A DNA stretch of 64,000 bases from DAITMV01 sp036834985 (GCA_036834985.1 DAITMV010000001.1:1-64000); one strand, 5' to 3'; shown: positions 8,212 through 17,430, numbered from the stretch's first letter. Made by a program: numbers and translations. Notes: generated by a model from the sequence alone, not told the origin.

Positions 8212-9231
8212 ATGTCTTTGAATCGTCGTGATTTTATGGGGCTTGCAGCGGGAACCGCGCTGGGCGCACTTCCCGGGGTTAGCTGGGCTGATGCAGTCAG
8301 CCTGAAAATTTCGCATCAATTTCCTGGGGGCTCGGCCAACGAAGGAGATTTTCGTGATCGCCTGTGCCGCAAGTTTTCTGCTGAGGTTGAAAAACGCTCC
8401 AACGGAACGCTCAAATCGTCGGTATATCCCGGTTCTTCCCTGATGAAAACCAATGCACAGTTTTCAGCGATGCGAAAAGGCGCGCTGGACATGAGCCTGG
8501 TGCCGCTGTCCTATGCGGGCGGTGAAGTGGCCGAGACCAATATCGGCTTGATGCCGGCGCTGGTGCCCAGCTATGAACAGGGCGCGATGTGGAAAAACGC
8601 CGAGGTTGGCAAATTGCTGGCCAAAACACTCGATGCCAAGGGCGTGATGATCGTCAGCTGGGTATGGCAGGCCGGTGGTGTCGCCAGCCGTCCACGCCAA
8701 CTGGTATTGCCTGAGGACGCCAAGGGTTTGAAGGTTCGTGGCGGTAGCCGCGAAATGGACATGATGCTCAAGGCCGCGGGTGCGTCAGTGATTTCACTGC
8801 CCTCCAATGAGATTTATGCAGCGATGCAAACCGGTGCGATGGAGGCGGCGATGACCTCCTCTACCAGTTTTATTTCGTTCAAGCTTGAAGAAATTGCCAA
8901 GTATTTAACGTCCGGCCGCAACAAGACGTACTGGTTCATGCTCGAACCCCTGATGATTTCCAAAGACGTGTTTGCTCGCCTGACCAAGCAGCAGCAGGAT
9001 GTGATCATGCAGGTTGGGGCGGAGATGGAAAAATTTGCCATGGACGCAGCCAAGGCCGATGACAAGCTGGCAGCCGATGTTTACAGCAAAGCAGGCGCCA
9101 AGGTATTTGATCTGGATGAAGCGGGTGTCAAAAAGTGGCAGGCCATTGCACGCGATACCGCCTGGAAGGATTTTGCCGAGCGCAATGAATCGTGCGCAGC
9201 GTTGATGAAAGCGGCGACGGCACTGTTATGA
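8212..9231 (+). CDS. TRAP transporter substrate-binding protein (DctP family)
   Basis: This 339-residue periplasmic solute-binding protein starts with NRRDFMGLAAG, a twin-arginine-like export signal ending near SWADA. The mature part has the DctP features: LKISHQFPGG, QFSAMRKGALDM, and the KGLKVRGG stretch with the conserved Arg that clamps a carboxylate. It therefore binds an organic acid. Because malonate decarboxylase genes follow directly, malonate is the likely ligand. AGGAG at 8201-8205 is 6 bases from the ATG at 8212 and directly abuts the one at 8206, which makes 8212 the better start. The two membrane subunits follow with ATGA overlaps. Confidence 0.88.
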   Translation: MSLNRRDFMGLAAGTALGALPGVSWADAVSLKISHQFPGGSANEGDFRDRLCRKFSAEVEKRSNGTLKSSVYPGSSLMKTNAQFSAMRKGALDMSLVPLSYAGGEVAETNIGLMPALVPSYEQGAMWKNAEVGKLLAKTLDAKGVMIVSWVWQAGGVASRPRQLVLPEDAKGLKVRGGSREMDMMLKAAGASVISLPSNEIYAAMQTGAMEAAMTSSTSFISFKLEEIAKYLTSGRNKTYWFMLEPLMISKDVFARLTKQQQDVIMQVGAEMEKFAMDAAKADDKLAADVYSKAGAKVFDLDEAGVKKWQAIARDTAWKDFAERNESCAALMKAATALL

Positions 9232-9809
9232 GTCACGGTATTGATACTGGACCCGCCTTGGCGGGGATCGAGCCTGGCACGCCAGCGCTCTTTGTGCCGT
9301 TGGCAAAGCTCATGCTGCTGATCAACAAAGTGATGATCGGACTTGGCATGCTGGCCTTGCTGGCGGCGTCATTCATTCTGACCTACAGCGTGGTGTCACG
9401 CTATGTGCTCAAGGCATCGACCGATTGGCAGGACGAAGCAGCGGTCTTTTGTCTGGTGGGCGCTACCTTTTTGTGTGGTGCATTTGTGCAGTCATTAAGA
9501 GGCCATGTAGGGATTGAAGCGGTGGCCGGTTTGCTGCCCTCGTCGGTCAATCGCTTACGCTTTGCCCTGGTGGATGTGTTCTCGATGTTGTTCTGCGCAT
9601 TTTTTGCATGGAAATCCTGGACGCTGTGTCACGAGGCATGGCTCGAGGGCCAAACCACTTCATCGTCGTGGGCCCCACCGCTGTGGATCCCTTACGTCCT
9701 CATGTCCATAGGAATGACGTTCTTGACCCTTCAATTGCTGGTGCAAAGCGCTGCGCGCATCAATCTGCTGTTTAATCCGGCGGCCCGTCAACCTGGAGAG
9801 CAATCATGA
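9228..9809 (+). CDS. TRAP transporter small permease (DctQ family)
   Basis: This 193-residue protein has four predicted membrane helices, as DctQ subunits do: LMLLINKVMIGLGMLALLAA, the segment after LKASTDWQDEAAVF, the helix around FALVDVFSMLFCAFFAW, and the last around PYVLMSIGMTFL. The W-x-D-E-x-x-x-F element after helix 1 is typical of the family. It pairs with the large subunit to form the sodium-driven carrier. The ATG at 9228 overlaps the stop of the binding-protein gene (ATGA), and its own stop overlaps the large permease in the same way, so translation is probably coupled. Confidence 0.87.
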   Translation: MSHGIDTGPALAGIEPGTPALFVPLAKLMLLINKVMIGLGMLALLAASFILTYSVVSRYVLKASTDWQDEAAVFCLVGATFLCGAFVQSLRGHVGIEAVAGLLPSSVNRLRFALVDVFSMLFCAFFAWKSWTLCHEAWLEGQTTSSSWAPPLWIPYVLMSIGMTFLTLQLLVQSAARINLLFNPAARQPGEQS

Positions 9810-11167
9810 CCATGTTGACCCTTGGGCTGATTTTTGCAGCCGTCACCTTGTTTGTGATGTTCTCAGGGACCCCCATCTCGTTTGCACTGGGCGGTGTAGC
9901 AATTATTTTCATGTACTTTTTTATGTCGCCGATGGCCTTGGATACGGTGACGCAAAACGTGTATGAAGAAATGGCCAGCATTACCTTGTTGTCTATCCCC
10001 TTGTTTATTTTAAAGGGCGCAGCGATCGGGAAGTCGCGAGCGGGTCAGGATTTGTATGCAGCGATGCATGTGTGGATGGGCCGTATTCCTGGCGGTTTGG
10101 GTATTGCCAACGTATTTGCTTGCGCCTTGTTTGCTGCGATGGCCGGGTCCAGCCCTGCCACCTGTTCAGCGATTGGCAGTGCGGGCATTCCTGAAATGCG
10201 CAAGCGTGGGTATTCGCCCGGCTTTGCGGCAGGCATCATCGCTGCGGGCGGTACATTGGGCATTTTGTTGCCACCGTCGATCACGATGATTCTGTACGCG
10301 GTGGCAGCAGAGCAATCTTTGGGGCGTCTGTTTTTGGCGGGAATTGGTCCAGGCGTGTTGCTGGTGGGCTTGTTTGCTACGTATGCCGCGTGGAATTACG
10401 GTCGGGAGTACAAGGCGGCCAAAGTGCAGTTTGAACAGCATGGCACCCCATCGGCTCTCTTGCTCAAAGAAACCTTCACCGCCCGCGAAAAGTTTGAAAT
10501 GTTGCCCCGTGTGGTGCCATTTGTGGTGTTGCTGATCGGTGTGATGGTAGCGCTGTATGGCGGTTTTGCAACTCCCTCTGAAACCGCTGGTCTGGGTGCC
10601 TTGCTGGCCCTGGCGCTGATCGCTGTGGTGTATGGCGTGTGGCGGATCAAGGATGTGACTCCGATCCTGCAGTCCACTATTAAAGAGTCCACCATGTTGA
10701 TGTTTATCATCGGCATGTCGCTGCTGTTCTCATATGTGATGAGTTATTTGCGGATCAGCCAGTCAGCGGCGGAGTGGATTGTCGCACTGCATTTGTCCAA
10801 ATGGATTTTGCTGGCCACCATATTGACGCTGGTCATCGTGCTGGGCTTTTTTCTGCCGCCCGTCAGCATCATTTTGATGATGGCTCCGATCGTTTTGCCG
10901 CCACTCAAAGCGGCCGGCTTTGATCTGATCTGGTTCGGCATTCTGATGACCATTGTGATGGAAACCGGCCTGATTCATCCGCCCGTAGGTTTGAACATTT
11001 TTGTGATTAAAAACATCGCACCGGATATTCCACTCAAAGACATCATTTGGGGCGTCCTGCCGTTTGTCATCCTGATGTTGTTTGCAGTGGTCTTAATTTG
11101 TGTGTTTCCCCAGATCGCCACGGGCCTGCCCGATAGGGTGATGGGCTCTGTACTCATAGGACAATAA
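9806..11167 (+). CDS. TRAP transporter large permease (DctM family)
   Basis: This 453-residue protein of the ion-transporter superfamily has about 12 membrane segments, within the normal range for DctM. Typical pieces are SIPLFILKGAAIGKS, the MAGSSPATCSAIGSAGIPEM hinge and GGTLGILLPPSITMILYA; the helix-breaking repeat reappears near ETGLIHPPVGLNIFVIKN. It carries out sodium-coupled uptake of the acid delivered by the DctP protein. It lies between dctQ and mdcA (3 bp after its stop), so uptake and decarboxylation genes form one operon. Confidence 0.9.
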   Translation: MTMLTLGLIFAAVTLFVMFSGTPISFALGGVAIIFMYFFMSPMALDTVTQNVYEEMASITLLSIPLFILKGAAIGKSRAGQDLYAAMHVWMGRIPGGLGIANVFACALFAAMAGSSPATCSAIGSAGIPEMRKRGYSPGFAAGIIAAGGTLGILLPPSITMILYAVAAEQSLGRLFLAGIGPGVLLVGLFATYAAWNYGREYKAAKVQFEQHGTPSALLLKETFTAREKFEMLPRVVPFVVLLIGVMVALYGGFATPSETAGLGALLALALIAVVYGVWRIKDVTPILQSTIKESTMLMFIIGMSLLFSYVMSYLRISQSAAEWIVALHLSKWILLATILTLVIVLGFFLPPVSIILMMAPIVLPPLKAAGFDLIWFGILMTIVMETGLIHPPVGLNIFVIKNIAPDIPLKDIIWGVLPFVILMLFAVVLICVFPQIATGLPDRVMGSVLIGQ

Positions 11168-11170
11168 ATC

Positions 11171-12838
11171 ATGGGTACTGCATGGAATACACGTTCACAA
11201 AATCGTGACGCCCGCTTAAGGCGGGCCAGCGACGCGTTGGGTTCACGATTGCAAGGCCGCGTGCTACAGACCGATGCCATCGTTGAGCTGCTTGAAGCCG
11301 TGATCGAGCCGTTTGACCGCGTCTGTCTGGAGGGCAACAACCAGAAACAGGCCGATTTTTTGGCCAAATCACTGGTCAAGGTGGATCCGGCCCGTGTGCA
11401 TGATTTGCACATGGTCCAATCCGTATTGGCACTGCCCGAGCATCTGGATATCTTTGAGTTGGGTATTGCACGGCGGCTGGATTTTTCATTCTCCGGTCCG
11501 CAAAGCGCGCGGCTCGCTACCTTAGTCTCAGGCGGGCGTCTGGAGATTGGGGCCATTCACACCTACCTTGAATTGTTTGGCCGCTATTTTGTGGACCTCA
11601 CGCCCAAGGTGTCACTGATTGCAGCACACAGTGCCGATCGCCATGGCAATCTGTATACAGGCCCCAATACCGAGGACACCCCAGCGATTGTAGAAGCCAC
11701 GGCCTTTAGCAGCGGTATTGTGATTGCGCAGGTCAATGAGATTGTTGATGAGCTGCCGCGCATCGACGTGCCAGCCGATTGGGTCAGCTTTGTGGTTAAA
11801 GCGCCGCGCCCGAATTTTATCGAACCCCTCTTTACGCGAGATCCGGCTCAAATCTCTGAAATACAGATATTGATGGCGATGATGGCCATCAAGGGCATCT
11901 ACGCTGAGTACGGCGTGCAAAGTCTCAATCACGGTATCGGTTTTGACACCGCAGCCATTGAGTTGCTGTTGCCGACCTACGGAGAGTCCCTGGGTTTAAA
12001 GGGCAAAATCTGCCAGCACTGGGCACTGAATCCACACCCTGCCCTCATTCCCGCCATTGAAGCGGGTTGGGTTCAATCGGTACATTCGTTCGGGTCTGAG
12101 CTGGGCATGGAAGACTACATCGCCGCTCGCTCGGATGTATTTTTTACCGGGCCCGATGGCAGCATGCGGAGCAATCGGGCGTTTTGTCAGGCCGCAGGTC
12201 ACTACGCCTGTGATCTGTTCATCGGCTCGACGCTGCAGATGGATTTAAGTGGCAATAGTTCGACTGCAACCTTGGGGCGAATATCAGGTTTTGGTGGGGC
12301 GCCCAATATGGGCGCTGATGCGAGAGGGCGTCGCCATTGCAGCGATGCGTGGCTCAAGGCGGGCCAACAGGCCCGTGAGGGTTTGACCGGGGCACGCGGT
12401 ACGCCTCGCGGACAAAAACTGGTGGTGCAAATGGTCGAGACCTTCCGTGAGCATATGCAGCCGGCATTTGTTGAACGTCTGGATGCCTGGACCCTGGCCG
12501 AACAGGCCAAGATGCAACTGCCGCCCATCATGATCTATGGAGAAGACGTGACCCACGTCCTGACCGAAGAAGGTATTGCCAACCTCTTGCTGTGTCGCAC
12601 CGATGAAGAACGAGAACAAGCCATTCGGGGTGTGTCTGGGTACACGCCGGTTGGGCTGGCACGCGATAAGCGCATGGTTGAAAACCTGCGTGACCGGGGC
12701 GTGATTCAACGAGCGACTGATTTGGGCATTGATCAGCGCGATGCAACGCGAAACCTGCTCGCAGCACGGTCGATGCGTGATCTAGTGCGAGCGTCCGGTG
12801 GTTTGTATGCGCCGCCCAAACGATTCAGAAACTGGTAA
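11171..12838 (+). CDS. mdcA: Malonate decarboxylase alpha subunit (acetyl-S-ACP:malonate ACP transferase)
   Basis: This 555-residue protein is of full MdcA length. It exchanges acetate for malonate on the thiol of the special acyl carrier protein MdcC, giving malonyl-S-ACP. Recognisable parts are EPFDRVCLEGNNQKQADFLA at the N-terminus, GRYFVDLTPKVSLIAAHSAD, and the C-terminal IMIYGEDVTHVLTEEGIANL. It resembles the CoA-transferase fold. It leads the mdcA-C-D-E-G-B-H run, the order I recall for Acinetobacter, where the mdcLM carrier genes stand in the place the TRAP genes occupy here. Confidence 0.95.
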   Translation: MGTAWNTRSQNRDARLRRASDALGSRLQGRVLQTDAIVELLEAVIEPFDRVCLEGNNQKQADFLAKSLVKVDPARVHDLHMVQSVLALPEHLDIFELGIARRLDFSFSGPQSARLATLVSGGRLEIGAIHTYLELFGRYFVDLTPKVSLIAAHSADRHGNLYTGPNTEDTPAIVEATAFSSGIVIAQVNEIVDELPRIDVPADWVSFVVKAPRPNFIEPLFTRDPAQISEIQILMAMMAIKGIYAEYGVQSLNHGIGFDTAAIELLLPTYGESLGLKGKICQHWALNPHPALIPAIEAGWVQSVHSFGSELGMEDYIAARSDVFFTGPDGSMRSNRAFCQAAGHYACDLFIGSTLQMDLSGNSSTATLGRISGFGGAPNMGADARGRRHCSDAWLKAGQQAREGLTGARGTPRGQKLVVQMVETFREHMQPAFVERLDAWTLAEQAKMQLPPIMIYGEDVTHVLTEEGIANLLLCRTDEEREQAIRGVSGYTPVGLARDKRMVENLRDRGVIQRATDLGIDQRDATRNLLAARSMRDLVRASGGLYAPPKRFRNW

Positions 12839-12879
12839 TCCGCTGCCTGCCAGCACACGCTTGTTAATGGAATGAAGCG

Positions 12880-13191
12880 ATGGATATTGGATTGGAAAAA
12901 CTGCGTTTTAGTTTTAATGGAACGCAAAGCGTATCTCCTTTTACGCCGGCGGTGGTCGGCGTAGTGGGTTCCGGTAATTTGGAAGTGATGATTGAGTCGG
13001 TGCCCGGTGATCAATGCACAATTGAGATTGAAACCTCGGCGCGCGGATTTGACGCGGTGTGGAAAGCCGTGTGTGAAGATTTTCACGCACAGCATGATTT
13101 AAAGGGCATACGACTGTCCATCAACGACATGGGCGCAACACCCGCCGTGGTGAGTTTGCGTTTGCAACAGGCAGCGGCGGGGGTTCGATGA
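12880..13191 (+). CDS. mdcC: Malonate decarboxylase acyl carrier protein (delta subunit)
   Basis: This 103-residue carrier protein holds the malonyl and acetyl groups as thioesters. The Ser in VVGSGNLEVM near residue 32 is the expected attachment point of the 2'-(5''-phosphoribosyl)-3'-dephospho-CoA cofactor installed by MdcB and MdcG. The C-terminal LSINDMGATPAVVSLRLQQA stretch is conserved in MdcC and citrate-lyase-like carriers. The stop overlaps mdcD by 4 bp. Confidence 0.93.
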   Translation: MDIGLEKLRFSFNGTQSVSPFTPAVVGVVGSGNLEVMIESVPGDQCTIEIETSARGFDAVWKAVCEDFHAQHDLKGIRLSINDMGATPAVVSLRLQQAAAGVR

Positions 13192-14090
13192 TCACGATCA
13201 GTTACGCAGAGTGTTCTGCCCGCGAGCGGATCGCACACATGGTCGATGCCGGTACCTTCCACGAGTACTTGCCTCCCTCTGAACGTCAAACCAGTCCACA
13301 TCTGGCTCAGCTGGGCGTTCCCTCATCGTTTGATGATGGGGTTGCCATTGGCCGTGCCGCCATTCTTGGTAAGCCCGTGTTGATTGCCGCCCAGGAAGGC
13401 GAATTCATGGGCGGAGGTGTGGGTGAGGTTCACGGTGCCAAGCTGGTGGGATTGTTCAAGCGCGCCCAGAGAGACAAACCCGCTGCCGTGATCGTGTTGG
13501 CCGAGTCTGGTGGTGTTCGGCTCCATGAAGCCAATGCCGGGCTGATTGGTGTGTCGGAGGTGATGCGTGCCCTGCTGGATGTTCGCGCAGCCGGTGTACC
13601 CGTGATTGTCCTGATTGGGGGTAACAACGGTTGTTTTGGCGGCATGGGCATTGTCGCGCGTTGCAGTGATCACATCATCATGAGCGATGTGGGGCGTCTG
13701 GCAATGTCTGGACCTGAAGTCATCGAAGCATCACATGGCGTGGATGAATTTGATGCCCGTGACCGTGCGCTGGTGTGGCGCACCACTGGGGGCAAACACC
13801 GCTACATCATGGGTGATTGCGATGAGCTGGTTGAAGACGACGTACAGGCGTTTCGAGAGGCGCTGATCAACGCCCTGTCGGCGATGACGCACTCGCGCGC
13901 ATTAAGCATTCAATCTCTTGAGCTAGAGCATGCCGAGTTGCGGGCCCGTTTGACACAAACGCCCGCCGACGCGGATGCCTACGCGGTGTGGGCGGCGCGT
14001 GGCTGCAAAGATGTTCAACGTTTACCGGAGTTGTCGGTGGCAGAATTTAAAACCCAATTAGGGCCTCGTGGCCCGGCCGGAGCGAGGTAA
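13188..14090 (+). CDS. mdcD: Malonate decarboxylase beta subunit
   Basis: This 300-residue protein has the carboxyltransferase (crotonase-like) fold and, with MdcE, decarboxylates malonyl-S-ACP to acetyl-S-ACP. Visible motifs are AQEGEFMGGGVGEVHGAKLVG, the LAESGGVRLHEANAGL loop that resembles acetyl-CoA carboxylase subunits, and GGNNGCFGGMGIVA forming an oxyanion site. It follows mdcC with an ATGA overlap and is followed by mdcE after 3 bp, consistent with equal expression of the two subunits. Confidence 0.94.
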   Translation: MITISYAECSARERIAHMVDAGTFHEYLPPSERQTSPHLAQLGVPSSFDDGVAIGRAAILGKPVLIAAQEGEFMGGGVGEVHGAKLVGLFKRAQRDKPAAVIVLAESGGVRLHEANAGLIGVSEVMRALLDVRAAGVPVIVLIGGNNGCFGGMGIVARCSDHIIMSDVGRLAMSGPEVIEASHGVDEFDARDRALVWRTTGGKHRYIMGDCDELVEDDVQAFREALINALSAMTHSRALSIQSLELEHAELRARLTQTPADADAYAVWAARGCKDVQRLPELSVAEFKTQLGPRGPAGAR

Positions 14091-14093
14091 ATC

Positions 14094-14795
14094 ATGCAGT
14101 GGACAGCAGTGGTCAACACCTTGTTTGGCACGGACCATTCGGTGCTCGCTAACGGTGATTTCTTAAGCGGGCATGCGCAGTTTGAAGGACAAACCATCAG
14201 CGTGATCGGTAGCACGGCCCATGCACCCATCGGCGTTGAGCTGGCACTGGCACAGGCGCGCTGCGTGCTTGATACCGTGACGCAGCATCCGGGCCGTCCG
14301 ATCCTGATTCTGATTGATACCCAAGGTCAGCAGTTACGTCGGCGTGATGAATTGATGGGCATCAATCGTGCAATGGCCCACCTGGGGTGTTGTATTGATG
14401 TAGCCCGTCGGCAAGGGCACCGGGTCATTGGTCTGGTATACGACCAAGCGCTATCGGGCGGGTTTATCACCTCCGGTTTGATTGCCGATGCCTGCTACGC
14501 CTTGCCCGAGGCCGAAATTCGCGTAATGCGCATCCCGGCCATGTCGCGAGTAACCAAAATTTCTGAAGCACGTTTGACTGAACTATCTAAAAGCAACCCG
14601 GTGTTTGCTCCCGGCGTTGGCAATTATGTCAGTATGGGCGGTGTTCAGTCCGTGTGGGATGGTGATCTGAAGCAGGCGCTCCACGATGCATTGCAGGCGG
14701 AGGTGTCTGAGGACTCTCGAGCGCTGTTGGGCTTGCACAGGGGGGGGCGTCCCAAAGCGCACACCATCATACAAGCGGTCATCAATGCGGCTTGA
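14094..14795 (+). CDS. mdcE: Malonate decarboxylase gamma subunit
   Basis: This 233-residue partner of MdcD in the decarboxylase core has sequence marks of the family: ILIDTQGQQLRRRDELMGIN, GLVYDQALSGGFITSGLIAD with the glycine-rich oxyanion loop, and a VMRIPAMSRVTKI strand. The ATG lies at 14094, just after the mdcD stop. The length matches the family norm and no key element seems missing. Confidence 0.93.
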   Translation: MQWTAVVNTLFGTDHSVLANGDFLSGHAQFEGQTISVIGSTAHAPIGVELALAQARCVLDTVTQHPGRPILILIDTQGQQLRRRDELMGINRAMAHLGCCIDVARRQGHRVIGLVYDQALSGGFITSGLIADACYALPEAEIRVMRIPAMSRVTKISEARLTELSKSNPVFAPGVGNYVSMGGVQSVWDGDLKQALHDALQAEVSEDSRALLGLHRGGRPKAHTIIQAVINAA

Positions 14796-14812
14796 ACGCG
14801 GAGAGGAATCTC

Positions 14813-15532
14813 ATGGATAAGCACCCTCCTGCATGGCTGGTTCGCCACGGTTTGGTCAAAGCGACTGGGCAGGCCTGGTCGAGGTGGTTGTCGATGTGTA
14901 GTGATCCGACCGATGTGCTGGTGCTGTCTCACTGGAAAGCCTTTGATTTACCGTTGATGGTGGTTCGTCAATGTGATGACGGGCAGCCATTGAATCTAGA
15001 TGCCGTTGCGCTGGGCTTACCGGCTCCGACCCAGTGGGCGCGCAAGCGGATACCGCTGCGGATCGAGGCACAGGCGTTAAGTATTCATCCGGCCCACCCG
15101 CAACTGCCGACCTTGCAGGCCGTCGCTGGCACCTTGTGCGGCGAGTATGCGGTGCCTGCTCAGGCATTCATGAGGCAACTGGATGCACAGCTGCATACCG
15201 TAGGGGTATTGGCGCGTGTATATGGCAGTTATGGCTGGCAAACCATCACGGCATTGCCTTATGTGCATACCCGTTCTGATCTGGATTTGTGTTTGAGTGT
15301 GCAAGAGGCAGTACATGCCGATGCAGTGTGTGATGTTTTGCATCGGCTTGAGCCGACACAGCTCAACCAGCGCATGCGGGTGGATGGAGAACTGATTTTT
15401 CCGGACGGCACGGCCATCGCGTGGCGCGAGTGGAGCCACATGCGCCAAGGGCATATGTCCGAAGTGCTTATCAAGCGAATTGAGGGGTGCCGTCTGGTGG
15501 CGGCGAATCGGTGGGATCATGTGGCCGCCTGA
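14813..15532 (+). CDS. mdcG: Phosphoribosyl-dephospho-CoA transferase (holo-ACP synthase for MdcC)
   Basis: This 239-residue protein transfers the prosthetic group made by MdcB onto MdcC. The nucleotidyltransferase core is visible as VYGSYGWQTITALPYVHTRSDLDL, with G-S near residue 143 and the D-x-D acid pair. The ATG at 14813 has a GAGAGGA site 5 bases upstream. A TTG at 14792 overlapping the mdcE stop is less convincing. MdcB overlaps its end by 14 bp. Confidence 0.9.
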   Translation: MDKHPPAWLVRHGLVKATGQAWSRWLSMCSDPTDVLVLSHWKAFDLPLMVVRQCDDGQPLNLDAVALGLPAPTQWARKRIPLRIEAQALSIHPAHPQLPTLQAVAGTLCGEYAVPAQAFMRQLDAQLHTVGVLARVYGSYGWQTITALPYVHTRSDLDLCLSVQEAVHADAVCDVLHRLEPTQLNQRMRVDGELIFPDGTAIAWREWSHMRQGHMSEVLIKRIEGCRLVAANRWDHVAA

Positions 15533-16475
15533 TCATCCTCATCATCAGCGATGGGTCTGCGACATCGACAATCCTGTTCAGTGGGAGGCCGGGTTGTTGT
15601 CAGACGCATCCCGTGTCTGGCAACCGGTGCTTTCTGATTTGGCGTATCTGGCCCCCGTTGCCTTATACAAGGAGCTGGTGCTTTACCCCAAGCCAGGGTT
15701 GGTGTCTTTGGTGGACAGCGGCAGTCATACGGATATGACGGCACACACGTTCATACGCAGCATCCATGCCCTGCGATCCTATTTTACGGACATGGTGCGG
15801 TTGGGCGCCGGTGGCAGCCTGTTTGCGGTGTTGCAGGACCGAGGTCTCCGTGCGGAAGCCGACATGCAGGCTGCGACGGGCGGCATCAATACCCACCGCG
15901 GCGGCATTTTTCTGATCGGTATGCTGTGTGCAGCCGCCGGGTTGACCACTCGTTTGCTACGTCCCATGACGGCTGGATCGTTGCGCCATGTATTGCTGAG
16001 TATGTGGGGAGATGAGTTGCTCGATAAAAGCCGTCAGGTGCGGCCCAATCACGGTTATCTGCTTGCGCAACGGCATGGTTTGCGCAGCGCCGCCCAGGAA
16101 GCGGCACTGGGTTTCCCGGCGGTGTTTGAGGTGGGTCTGCCGGCTCTGCAGCAGGCCCGGGACTTGGACATGAACGAAACACAGGGCTTAATACATACCT
16201 TCATGACCCTGATGCACCGACTGGACGATACCAATCTCGTACATCGGGGGGGTATGAACGGCTTGGTTTTTGCCCGGCAACAGGCGGCTGAGTTTTTGGC
16301 CAATACCGGCGCACAGCATCCGGAAGCGATCCCTCGCCTGCACCTCTTGCATCAACAGTTTGTCGAACGCCGATTATCGCCGGGCGGCTGCGCGGATGTA
16401 CTGGCAGCCTGCTGGCTGGTGGATCGGTGGACGCATCGCTGTTCAAATCTCACAGCGCCCGTGGACAGGGTGTAA
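15519..16475 (+). CDS. mdcB: Triphosphoribosyl-dephospho-CoA synthase
   Basis: This 318-residue CitG/MdcB-family enzyme condenses ATP with dephospho-CoA to make the precursor of the malonate decarboxylase cofactor. The family core is clear: ELVLYPKPGLVSLVDSGSHTDM near residue 50, then GVNTHRGG-like GINTHRGGIFLIGML, and HTFMTLMHRLDDTNLVHRGG. The most likely start is ATG 15519, inside the 3' end of mdcG. A further upstream start would add residues unlike the family. Confidence 0.9.
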   Translation: MWPPDHPHHQRWVCDIDNPVQWEAGLLSDASRVWQPVLSDLAYLAPVALYKELVLYPKPGLVSLVDSGSHTDMTAHTFIRSIHALRSYFTDMVRLGAGGSLFAVLQDRGLRAEADMQAATGGINTHRGGIFLIGMLCAAAGLTTRLLRPMTAGSLRHVLLSMWGDELLDKSRQVRPNHGYLLAQRHGLRSAAQEAALGFPAVFEVGLPALQQARDLDMNETQGLIHTFMTLMHRLDDTNLVHRGGMNGLVFARQQAAEFLANTGAQHPEAIPRLHLLHQQFVERRLSPGGCADVLAACWLVDRWTHRCSNLTAPVDRV

Positions 16476-16480
16476 GCTCC

Positions 16481-17356
16481 GTGAGCCTAGGCATTGTCTT
16501 TTCGGGACAGGGATCGCAGCATCGGCACATGCTGCGGTTTTTGCCGGATGATGTGTTAAGCCCCCAATGGCGTGAACACGATGACGCAGCCGATCTGTTT
16601 GATAATCTGACAGCTCAACCTTTGCTGGCCCGTGTGCAAATGGCGACCTGGGATATGCTGCAGCCCCTCTTACCCCAACCGCTGGCCATGGCTGGTTATA
16701 GTGTCGGTGAGATGGCAGCCCTGTATGCATGTGGGTGCATGGCGCGTGAGGACGTGATGTCATTGACCCACCTCCGGGCCACCGTCATGAGTCAATGTGC
16801 CGATAAAGCACCTAGCGGGATGATGGCCACCAGCGGCCTCATGCTTGAGGAGTTGGTTCCGGTGGCGCAACAACATGGCATGTATCTGGCGATTCGGATC
16901 GGGCCCGATGCTGCGGTGTTCGGCGGCTTACGTCGCGATCTCCTGAGCTTTCAGAAGCGTGTCGAGGACATGGGTGCAAAGATAACCTGCCTGTCGGTAT
17001 CGCTGGCCTCCCACACGCCTTTGATGGGCGATGCCACCCTGCCATTGACTGATCACCTGCAGCAGTTGCGACTGAACCGGCCGCAGACTCCTTGGGTCAG
17101 CAATTACACCGGTGACGTGGTGCTTGCACCGGCCTCCATTGCGAATGCCGTGATTGAGCAAACCACCCATACCGTGCTGTGGGATCACTGCATGCAAAGC
17201 CTGTACGAACGTGGCGTACGGTGTTTGCTGGAGATAGGTCCGGGACACAACCTGTCGCGGATGTACCGGGCACGATTTAATGATGTGACCAGTCGCAGTG
17301 CGGATGAGTTTTATACGCGTGACGCGCTGATTGCGTGGGTACACAGCGCCACCTGA
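16481..17356 (+). CDS. mdcH: Malonate decarboxylase epsilon subunit (malonyl-CoA:ACP transacylase)
   Basis: This 291-residue acyltransferase of the FabD type loads the first malonyl group onto MdcC from malonyl-CoA. It shows the FSGQGSQ N-terminal motif, the nucleophilic Ser in GYSVGEMAALYACG and the catalytic His in SLASHTPLM. The GTG at 16481 places FSGQGSQ 6 residues from the start, as in relatives. Another GTG at 16427 would overlap mdcB by 49 bp. It ends the operon, 9 bp before a strong hairpin that serves the opposite strand. Confidence 0.88.
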   Translation: MSLGIVFSGQGSQHRHMLRFLPDDVLSPQWREHDDAADLFDNLTAQPLLARVQMATWDMLQPLLPQPLAMAGYSVGEMAALYACGCMAREDVMSLTHLRATVMSQCADKAPSGMMATSGLMLEELVPVAQQHGMYLAIRIGPDAAVFGGLRRDLLSFQKRVEDMGAKITCLSVSLASHTPLMGDATLPLTDHLQQLRLNRPQTPWVSNYTGDVVLAPASIANAVIEQTTHTVLWDHCMQSLYERGVRCLLEIGPGHNLSRMYRARFNDVTSRSADEFYTRDALIAWVHSAT

Positions 17357-17358
17357 CA

Positions 17359-17391
17359 TAAAAAAACAGCTGTGGCATGTACCACAGCTGT
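17359..17391 (-). terminator. Rho-independent terminator of the liv operon
   Basis: ACAGCTGTGG and CCACAGCTGT form a perfect 10-bp stem with loop CATGTA at 17366-17391. On the minus strand the stem is followed by a run of six to seven T residues, so it should end the leftward liv transcript. On the plus strand there is no T run, so it is at most a weak stop for mdc. Confidence 0.8.
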
Positions 17392-17413
17392 CCAATTCTC
17401 AGTCAAAAGATCA

Positions 17414-17430
17414 CCCGGTGGTGCACCGGG
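17414..17430 (-). other. Second hairpin in the liv 3' region
   Basis: CCCGGTG and CACCGGG form a perfect 7-bp stem with a 3-base loop, 23 bp upstream of the terminator stem on the liv transcript and 28 bp past the livF stop. It has no T run. It could block 3' exonucleases or simply be a relic. Confidence 0.45.
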
